From Bacteroidota bacterium (lineage in GTDB: Bacteria; Bacteroidota; Bacteroidia; Bacteroidales; Dysgonomonadaceae), in assembly GCA_023437305.1 (NCBI GenBank), contig JAEZGN010000001.1, positions 1 to 16,591 of the forward strand: DNA of 16,591 nucleotides, read 5' to 3'. Positions 1-5,531 of this stretch are shown piece by piece. A program made the translations under genes and the position numbers. The notes beneath the pieces were generated by a model. It saw nothing but the letters and a program-made list of their open reading frames with translations. It did not search any database and had not been told where the DNA came from. Numbering within the stretch: position 1 is the stretch's first letter; every line of letters begins with the position of its first letter.

Positions 1-1
1 T

Positions 2-217
2 GAAAGCTTAAGCCCAAAATGCAAAACTGTATTTAAACTCAGCCGCTACAGCCGTATGAGCTACACTCAAATTGCAGAGCAAGAAGGTATCTCACAAAAA
101 ATGGTAGAAAAACATATTTCGGTAGCCCTGAAGAAGATAAAAGCGCATATACTCAAATCAATGCCTCTCTGGATTATTTTTTTCTCTTATGTAGAAAAAA
201 CATTTAAAAGGAGTTAG
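2..217 (+). CDS. ECF-type RNA polymerase sigma factor, C-terminal end (partial)
   Basis: This is the last 71 codons of an open frame that runs in from the left edge and stops at 215-217. The protein contains YTQIAEQEGISQKMVEKHIS followed by a basic helix (ALKKIKAHI). This is the helix-turn-helix of sigma region 4.2, which binds the -35 element. A short hydrophobic tail (MPLWIIFFSYVEK) follows, as often in Bacteroidetes ECF sigma factors that work with FecR-type anti-sigma proteins and SusC/SusD-type transporters. No fecR gene follows: the next 318 bases are non-coding and lead into an insertion-sequence remnant, so any partner gene has been separated from it. The family call rests on the HTH only, because region 2 lies outside the window. 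Confidence 0.8.
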   Translation, partial: ESLSPKCKTVFKLSRYSRMSYTQIAEQEGISQKMVEKHISVALKKIKAHILKSMPLWIIFFSYVEKTFKRS

Positions 218-535
218 GCTCCTCTAGGAAAACTATTTTATATAGAAAGTCATAAAAACTACTTAATGATCACTCAACCAAACAACTTTTAATGATTTTA
301 CAAGCCGATCTTTTGTTTTCACCCCCCTATTCCACTTTCATCATATTCTCCTTATAACAGAATAGTTATAAAAACACACAGTCAATCACCCATCCATCCT
401 TGAGAAGAAGACTATTTAGCATAAATACTAGAACCTAAAAACGACACTGTTCTAGATTTTGTAAATGCCTAAAACTATAAGTTTGCTCACTTGTCGTTTT
501 TTATTTATGATTAAATTTAGAGAAAGGACGATATT
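218..535. other. Non-coding stretch with the left end of the IS256-like remnant
   Basis: I see no gene here. A 10-bp inverted repeat, AAAAACGACA at 437-446 and TGTCGTTTTT at 492-501, brackets AT-rich DNA. The sequence from 443 (GACACTGTTCTAG) resembles the terminal inverted repeat of IS256-family elements, which commonly begin with GACACTGT or similar. The first part (218-440) has no recognised signal and may be the original 3' flank of the sigma factor gene. Confidence 0.4.
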
Positions 536-1411
536 ATGGAAATACCCAAAGAGTTTTTAAGCAAGGAGTTCCTGAGTCAGTTTATGAGTCAGGGAGATGT
601 AGAAGTTTTTTTACCGAGTTTCACGTCAAAGTTTACGAGAGTGCGCTTCAAGGTGAGACGGATGTTCATTTGGGCTATGAGAAAAAGAGCAAAAGAAGGG
701 ATTTAATAGAGGGAACTCCTCCAAAGGAAGCTATCGTAAGCGTATTGAGGGGGTACGCAGGGGGATTCTCAGATTGAGGGTTCCCGTGATCGAGAAGGAG
801 AGTTTGAGCCTGTTATTGTCTTCAAACATCAAAGTCGTGGCTTCTCCATTGAGCGTTTGGTCTTATCCCTTTATACTAAAAGAATGAGAGTTTCGGATAT
901 AGAATCGGAGATGCACGAGATTTAGAAAGTTAATCTCTCTACTTATTTCTCATATCCCCAATAAGGTCAGATAGGAATCCATAGAGTGGCAGGATCGTCC
1001 GTTGGACAATCTCTATCTGATGTTTGGATGGGATTGTATTTAAAGTCAGGGATAATGGTAAGGTCATCAATAAGCTGGTTTACCTGCGCGTTGGACTTAC
1101 TAAAAATGGTTTTAAGGAGGTCTTGGACATGTCGGTTGGTAAAACTGAGTCTGCATCGTTTTGGACGAGTGTTTTAATTGATTTGAAAGCATGAGGTGTG
1201 GAAGATATGCGGGGTACAGTAACCGATAACCTGACAGGTTTTACCGATACTATCAAGAATGTATTCCCTGAGTCAACGATTCAGATTTGTGGTGTTCATC
1301 AGATATGTAATTATTGTTGTTATGTGGTCTGGAAAGAGAAGAAAGAGTTTACATTGGATCTGAAGCTGGTCTATAATATACCGACCAAAGAGGCTGCCAG
1401 CATGGAAGGTA
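443..1411 (+). mobile_element. IS256-family insertion sequence remnant, right end missing
   Basis: The remnant has a candidate left terminal repeat near 443 and about the first two thirds of a transposase gene. The right part, which should carry the last catalytic residue and the right terminal repeat, is absent. The sequence changes to conjugative-transposon helicase sequence at about 1405-1412, exactly at a perfect 21-nt inverted repeat (1401-1421). The element cannot move by itself. Confidence 0.7.
536..1411 (+). pseudogene. IS256-family (MULE-type) transposase, frameshifted and truncated
   Basis: The reading starts at ATG 536 behind AGAAAGGACG and opens with MEIPKEFLSKEFLSQFMSQ, a typical start of this family. 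The frame then breaks repeatedly. Successive segments read RDREGEFEPVIVFKHQSRGF, SIERLVLSLYTKRMRVSDIE, DGIVFKVRDNGKVINK, and then DNLTGFTDTIKNVFPESTIQ, ICGVHQI and YVVWKEKKEF. These match the usual order of IS256 transposase blocks: the first catalytic Asp in the DGI block, the second in the DNLTGF block, then the VHQIR block. The match ends after PTKEAASMEG, so roughly the last third with the catalytic Glu is gone. At least four frameshifts or stops make it non-functional. Family identity is strong; the exact subgroup is not determined. Confidence 0.85.
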
Positions 1412-1421
1412 TCCTTCCATG
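1401..1421. repeat. Perfect inverted repeat at a recombination junction
   Basis: CATGGAAGG and CCTTCCATG are separated by TAT. The palindrome lies exactly where transposase similarity (AASMEG) stops and helicase similarity (FHADKIKEAKK) begins. One arm belongs to each parent sequence. Confidence 0.8.
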
Positions 1422-2113
1422 CTGATAAAATCAAGGAGGCAAAGAAAGATATGGCTTGCATTGAAAAACGCATGGAGCGTGATCAGGAAGGGTTTCCCGT
1501 CAATAAACTGACGATTAAAGGGGGGGAGGACTGTACGGACATTAAAGTCATTGCCGTCCGCTTGCAAGAGATAGGTGATAAGGTACGTACCAAGAGTGAG
1601 TACAATAAAATAGGGGTGATTTACGGATTTTCCATCATGGTAAAGACGGAAAGTTCAGACAAAGAACTGTTTGACTGTTCCTTCAACCGGTTTTTTGTGA
1701 AAGGGCAGGAGTGCATCTACTATACCTACAACAACGGCAAGCTGGCTTCAGACCCGAAACTCGCCTGCTGGAACTTCTTGGGTGTCTTGGAACGTATTCT
1801 GAAAGTGATTGAATCGCATGAAAAGGAAATGGCAAAGGTGGTTGCCAATAAGGACGTATATGCTGCTATTGCAAACGGCATATGGAAAAAGGAAGACGAA
1901 CTCCGGACGTTGAAAGGACAGGCGATGGAGTTGGATAGAAAAATAGCCCTTATGCTTGCTTCATCGGAAGAAAGGCAGGATGAAAAAGAGGGAGAGAAGC
2001 AGACACAAGACATCCCGCAACAGTCTGTTGTTGCGAAATATGATATGACTTCATCAACTATTCAGGAGAGGACAAGTGAAAATAATGTGATGAGCTGTGT
2101 GGGGATTACCTGA
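1412..2113 (+). pseudogene. Conjugative-transposon N6-DNA methylase/helicase, C-terminal fragment
   Basis: The frame is open from the junction through ATG 1451 to the stop at 2111-2113. It reads SFHADKIKEAKKDMACIEKR, then IAVRLQEIGDKV, IGVIYGFSIMV, FVKGQECIYYTYNNGKLASD and WKKEDELRTLKGQAMELDRK. This is the charged C-terminal region of the very large methylase/SNF2-helicase proteins carried by Bacteroides conjugative transposons. The parent proteins are usually well over 1,500 aa, so only about 230 residues remain, with no catalytic motif. ATG 1451 is not a genuine start, because homology continues upstream of it to the junction. The immediately preceding part of the same protein lies 3 kb away at 4367-4742, on the same strand. 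A decayed sensor kinase follows 115 bases downstream. Confidence 0.7.
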
Positions 2114-2228
2114 CCAAAATCTAAGTAATAGGGGAAATAAAATCTCAACTATCAATTCTATGCTGTATACCTTTCTGGTAACAAATTGTACTCTTTTCAT
2201 GATTAAATTACCATGCAAGGTTATAGAA

Positions 2229-3592
2229 ATGAGAAAAATATCTGGTAAAGCCTTCGGGTGCCTGATAAAAAAATTTACCGGATATACTATATTAACTCTA
2301 TTGATACTGGGTATTATTGCGGTACTATGGCATGAAAAAAAAGATCTTCATCAGAGCAGAAGAGGAAGAGAATGCGATGGTTGTACAACGAGAACTGCTC
2401 GACAGGACATTCAATGGGCTTGTCCCCTTGTTTTTGGGAATGGGAGTATACCTGAGCAAGGACTCAGAGTCGGAACAATACAGCGAGAGAGAAAGCAAGG
2501 TCTTTTCCTTGTTAAATGGACTGCACCAAGTATGTACCGATTCCCTGTAACTGACGAAGATAGATATTGTAGAATACTTTCTCAATCAAAAATATAGCAT
2601 ATCCGGTTAGTGAAGAATATATCATTTGCACTCATGCAAATGGACAGCATACTGACTACACTGTTTCATGGGCAGGAAAGAAAAATGATTGTTTCCGTTG
2701 TTACGGCTACTAAAGAAAAGGAAGAGCCATCCAAAAAGAATTTCATAAGCCGGCTATTTTCTGGAAAAAGGAACATCAGGAAACGAAAACTTCTGGAATG
2801 AGCACCGTCAAACCAACCGAAAATATTCGTACTGTCCAAAAATTCGGAAACGAAATGTATGAGGAGTTGGGGGTACAAAGTTACTTTTTCGAATCCCTGA
2901 TGGATTCACTAGATCAGAAGAACGGTATTCTTAACAGAAACATTTTGTAGCCTATCAATGAATTGAAGAAAGATGTCATGCAGCGTGCCACAGACGCCCC
3001 ATTATAGGGGTTCCGAACTGAGGAAGGATGTATTTACACAATCTGTGTCATATCTTCAGCCACTCTGCTGGGCGCTTTACAGCTTTCTATATTCATATCT
3101 AAAGATATACAAGGGAAATACCGTAAAAGGAAAGAACTTGAAGACTCTAATCATCTCAATCGGGAAATGCTGGAGATGCAAAAAAATCATTATTACGCTT
3201 TCTCATGACATAAGAGGATATTTAAGTGCTATAAAGGGAAGGGTGGAACTAGCCAAGGACAGTAAGGATAGGAAGCGCCGTAATGCCTATCTGGATAACA
3301 TACTAAACTACTCGGGAATATCATGCTACTCTGGATCTGTCACGTTTGAAGCAGGCTAAAGAAACATTAAATGAAATATCGTTTCGTTTGGACAGATTCT
3401 TTTCATCGATCGAGAGTGAATATTGTCGTATCGCATCGTTAACGATAAGGAAATTCTATTTGTCGGGGAATTCAAGGGTCTGATGAGACTGTGCGGGGAG
3501 ATGTTGACCGTATAGAACAGATAGTCAGCAATCTGTTGTCCAATGCTGTATATAATAATTAAAAAAGGGTTCAATTTCTACTTGAAAAGTAT
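2229..3592 (+). pseudogene. RteA-like sensor histidine kinase, multiply frameshifted
   Basis: ATG 2229 opens a cytoplasmic and membrane start (MRKISGKAFG, then a helix ending LLILGIIAVLWHEKK). Pieces then follow in different frames. The periplasmic part reads ENAMVVQRELLDRTFNGLV at about 2370-2430. Next comes KEEPSKKNFISRLFSGKRN at about 2720-2775, then a second membrane segment near 3050-3100. The H-box TLSHDIRGYLSAIKG has its His codon at 3204-3206. Then come KDSKDRKRRNAYLDNI, LKQAKETLNEISFRLDRFF and the ATPase N-box DRIEQIVSNLLSNAV near 3510-3550. The domain order is that of RteA-type kinases of Bacteroides conjugative transposons. Many stops and frameshifts make it dead, and most of the ATPase domain is missing. 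No matching regulator follows. An intact relative sits at 5532. Confidence 0.7.
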
Positions 3593-3696
3593 ACCACTAA
3601 GAAAGGATTTTCGAAGAACTTAAAAAAGCTATCTTGTTGTCTGTTTGGTTGATGTTTTTTTTAACACGATAGGATTGTCCATTCATATTAATCGGA

Positions 3697-4248
3697 ATGT
3701 TGAGTGCCAAAATCCGAGGATGGGAATCTTATTATCAGCATTGTGCGATATATGATTCATTCATAGAATTGACCATCAGATATTTCTTTCCTTGTGGCAA
3801 TGGGCTAAACGACGCCATTCCAATAAAGGGTAGCGATGGATTAAAGACCGCTATTGGCTCAATAGCCGAGGAAACAACTGGACTTTTGCGGCTAAATTTA
3901 AGAAATCAAATGGAAAGGAAGACCAACTCACATTGCAGACATTGACTTCCCCATACTCCTTTCTCTCATACATACAGATAAAGGGTGATATAAATCCGTT
4001 TGATGCCGATTGTTGTCTGTCCTTCGACAAGGGAGTGATGTCGAGAATGCTTATGACATTTAAAGGACGCAAATCCCTGCTTTACCTTTGGGAAAAACAA
4101 GGGAGGAAACCCAATATGTGGCGAACCGATAGACATGCACAAGGCATGGAATGTAATGTCGACTGTTCAGAATGGATGGAAGTGCAGCCTGTTAGTTCAT
4201 GATAAATGTTTCAAATTATCTCGAAAATCCAATGATAACAAGACGTAA
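3697..4248 (+). pseudogene. Group II intron maturase, C-terminal X and HNH regions, frameshifted
   Basis: The sequence reads LSAKIRGWESYYQHCAIYDS, then after a shift LWQWAKRRHSNKG, KDRYWL and NNWTFAAKF. These are the landmarks of the maturase (domain X) region of group II intron-encoded proteins (…RGWxxYY…, …KWAxRRHPxK…). Further on, FDKGVMSRMLMTFKGRKSLL is followed by ICGEPIDMHKAW and LLVHDKCFKL. These look like the remains of a C-terminal HNH endonuclease, of which only part of the zinc/HNH motif survives. Frameshifts near 3790 and 4110 and the lack of any reverse-transcriptase domain upstream make it non-functional. ATG 3697 falls within the homologous region and is not a start. Confidence 0.75.
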
Positions 4249-4291
4249 TATGAGCTGGTCTCTGTACACGAACAGAGACTTTGAAAAGCTT

Positions 4292-4366
4292 GAGCAGTAT
4301 GAGGGGAACCCCTCATCTACGGTTCTGAGGGGGGAAGAGGGTAGTAATGCCCTTGACCTACTCGAT
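4292..4366 (+). ncRNA. Group II intron RNA domains V and VI
   Basis: Domain V begins GAGC at 4292. Its lower helix pairs GAGC with GGTTC (ending near 4325), and the upper helix pairs TGAGGG with CCCTCA across a GAAC loop. A two-base bulge lies on the 3' side, as in the conserved 34-nt domain V. GAGGGTAGTAATGCCC and CCTACTCGAT follow, consistent with domain VI and its branch-point A, and the usual short 3' terminus. This RNA core looks well preserved although the protein is broken. Confidence 0.7.
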
Positions 4367-4742
4367 CGGCCTTCCGATTTGAAACAGCGTAGCGGATGAG
4401 TCGTGCGCAAGGGAAATCTTATAGCTAAAGAGTAGTTTGCTGGCAACAAGGTGGATGCCGTGGGATGGTCGTTGGATAGCTACAAGATCAACTTGCTGTA
4501 CAACAAGCAGTTTTTCATCAACCAGTTAAAGAAGAATACGCTTGGCAGCCGTACCATTGACGAGGGGGCGATGGACGAGGATAGCGGCATGAATTTCTCT
4601 GAATATGTAGCCGTATTGTCGGGTAATACCGATCCTTTTGGAGAAAGCCAGACTCGACAGGACAATCACCGTTCTAGAAATAGAGCGGAAAAACTTTCTC
4701 AGAGAACGTGATACCGTGGCAGTCAGATTGGCAGAAATTGAA
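4367..4742 (+). pseudogene. Conjugative-transposon N6-DNA methylase/helicase, internal fragment
   Basis: Immediately after the intron the sequence reads RPSDLKQRSG-VVRKGNLIAKE, the motif-VI region of an SNF2-type helicase, then NKVDAVGWSLDSYKINLLYN, KQFFINQLKKNTLGSRTIDE and AMDEDSGMNFSEYVAVLSGN. After a frameshift near 4633 it continues LLEKARLDRTITVLEIERKN and RDTVAVRLAEIE. In-frame stops at 4397 (TGA, expected Arg) and 4433 (TAG, expected Gln) are each explained by one C-to-T change. Similarity stops at about 4742, and the next block of the parent protein is the fragment at 1412. The run from GTG 4451 to the stop at 4711 is only part of the remnant, not a real gene. Confidence 0.75.
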
Positions 4743-4773
4743 ATTTTCCTGTTTGCAAAATAAGATGAAGAAT

Positions 4774-4813
4774 AAAAAGATCCTGAAATTCATCAAATTT
4801 CAGGATCTTTTTT
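4774..4813 (+). terminator. Strong intrinsic terminator, probably bidirectional
   Basis: AAAAAGATCCTGAAATT pairs perfectly with AATTTCAGGATCTTTTT across a five-base loop, with a T-run on the right and an A-run on the left. It closes the mobile-DNA graveyard and separates it from the signalling locus. Confidence 0.85.
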
Positions 4814-4863
4814 ATTTCTATAAAGTGGTAAAAAACGGCAAATTCGGGAATAGTTCATTAACA

Positions 4864-4898
4864 AATAATAGGAAATATTCAAAGTATTTCCTATTATT
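4864..4898 (-). terminator. Terminator of the small exported protein gene
   Basis: A 14-bp perfect inverted repeat (AATAATAGGAAATA / TATTTCCTATTATT, loop of seven) lies 34 bases beyond the stop codon of the minus-strand gene at 4932-5267. The 3' arm ends in an A/T-rich stretch rather than a clean T-run, so it may act as a weak terminator or RNA-stabilising hairpin. Confidence 0.55.
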
Positions 4899-4931
4899 CA
4901 CTAAAATTATCAGATGTAGGTTGGAGTCGAT

Positions 4932-5267
4932 TTATTTAGCAGTAGCTTCTTCGTATTCCTTACCTTCATCATCCAAGATAACAACTTTAATGCTTTCTTC
5001 TGATTTTGAAGATAGAGTTATTTTAGTAAGTTTCTTATCTGCATTGTAGGCAAGAGCTATAACATTATACGATTCAGTGTATCCTTGTATCGCAGCTTGT
5101 ACTTTCTCATTCAAGTCTTCAAACTTCACGTCTACATATCCATCATCGTTTGTTTGATTGATAGCAACAACTGCATTATTTTCACTAGAGAAACCTTGTA
5201 CATTTGCAAAAGTTGATGTTCCAAAAACTATCGCAATGGCTAACATCATAAATTTCATTGTTTTCAT
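4932..5267 (-). CDS. Small exported PepSY-like protein (111 aa)
   Basis: The protein starts MKTMKFMMLAIAIVFGTSTFA, a clear Sec signal peptide likely cut after residues 21-22, leaving a periplasmic protein of about 90 aa. The mature part (VDVKFEDLNEKVQAAIQGYT, then VIALAYNADKKLTKITLSSK and KVVILDDEGKEYEE) has the strand-helix-strand look of the PepSY-like/DUF2874 small proteins common in Bacteroides; their biochemical role is not established. The gene is divergent from the hybrid kinase at 5532. Its upstream region carries a sigma-54-like promoter (5336-5351) and a 12-bp inverted repeat (5302-5332), so it is a natural target of the sigma-54 activator encoded at 7907-9217. It might feed back on the kinase's large periplasmic domain; that is inference. 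ATG 5267 is preferred because it begins the full signal peptide. Confidence 0.75.
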   Translation of the reverse strand: MKTMKFMMLAIAIVFGTSTFANVQGFSSENNAVVAINQTNDDGYVDVKFEDLNEKVQAAIQGYTESYNVIALAYNADKKLTKITLSSKSEESIKVVILDDEGKEYEEATAK

Positions 5268-5301
5268 GTCTTCTAATTTTTTAATTACTATTAATTAGGC
5301 A

Positions 5302-5332
5302 TATATAGTGTAATCTTCAGTTACACTATATA
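5302..5332. repeat. 12-bp inverted repeat in the leader of the exported protein gene
   Basis: TATATAGTGTAA and TTACACTATATA are separated by TCTTCAG. The repeat lies 35-65 bases upstream of the start codon at 5267 and overlaps the transcription start expected from the sigma-54-like promoter. It could be an operator or a 5'-UTR stem-loop. Confidence 0.7.
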
Positions 5333-5335
5333 ATT

Positions 5336-5351
5336 TACAATAGCTATGCCA
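5336..5351 (-). promoter_or_regulatory. Sigma-54-like (-24/-12) promoter candidate
   Basis: Read on the minus strand the site is TGGCATA-GCTA-TTGTA, against the sigma-54 consensus TGGCAYR-N4-TTGCW. Spacing is exact and the -24 GG is present. The one important deviation is T for C in the -12 GC pair. It points at the exported protein gene, 69 bases upstream of its ATG. The activator encoded at 7907-9217 is the type of protein needed to use such a promoter. Confidence 0.5.
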
Positions 5352-5446
5352 AAAGAAATAGAAATATCTTTTATTTTTGTAACATATTTATTATTAGGAG
5401 TGTATCGCAAATTCCTTTTAATAAAGAAGAATAATTGAACTGCAGA

Positions 5447-5467
5447 ATTGTAGAAAATTTCTACAAT
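5447..5467. promoter_or_regulatory. Perfect 21-nt palindrome, candidate activator or operator site
   Basis: ATTGTAGAAA and TTTCTACAAT flank a single central A. It lies 65 bases before the kinase gene and about 100 bases upstream of the sigma-54-like promoter on the other strand. That is the usual distance for an enhancer bound by a dimeric sigma-54 activator. The size and symmetry suit a Fis-type HTH dimer, but binding is inferred. Confidence 0.5.
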
Positions 5468-5531
5468 CTAAGTTGTGGAAAACTAAATAGAATCATTAAT
5501 TGTTCGTTTTATATATAGAAAAGACTAAGTA

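Larger units (their letters stand above)
3660..4366 (+). mobile_element. Group II intron, 3' portion (5' part lost)
   Basis: The segment holds the C-terminal part of an intron-encoded maturase and then the intron's RNA domains V and VI. The intron's 5' end, RNA domains I-III and the reverse-transcriptase domain are absent, so the left boundary given here is only approximate. The right boundary is placed after ...CTACTCGAT at 4366, because the next codon, CGG at 4367, starts the helicase reading RPSDLKQRSG. The intron therefore sits inside a conserved helicase motif. Confidence 0.75.

Noticed and set aside
437..501. A terminator of the sigma factor gene at AAAAACGACA/TGTCGTTTTT
   Set aside because: The arms are 45 bases apart and more than 200 bases from the stop codon. 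They overlap the apparent left end of the IS256-like remnant, which explains them better.
2097..2597. A 166-aa plus-strand frame starting MWGLPDQNLSN
   Set aside because: Only its middle part (from the ATG at 2229) matches the start of an RteA-like kinase. After about 2345 the true homology moves to another frame, so the long frame is an accident of frameshift.
4708..5049. A 113-aa plus-strand frame crossing 4708-5049
   Set aside because: It runs through two terminator hairpins and the antisense strand of the exported protein gene.
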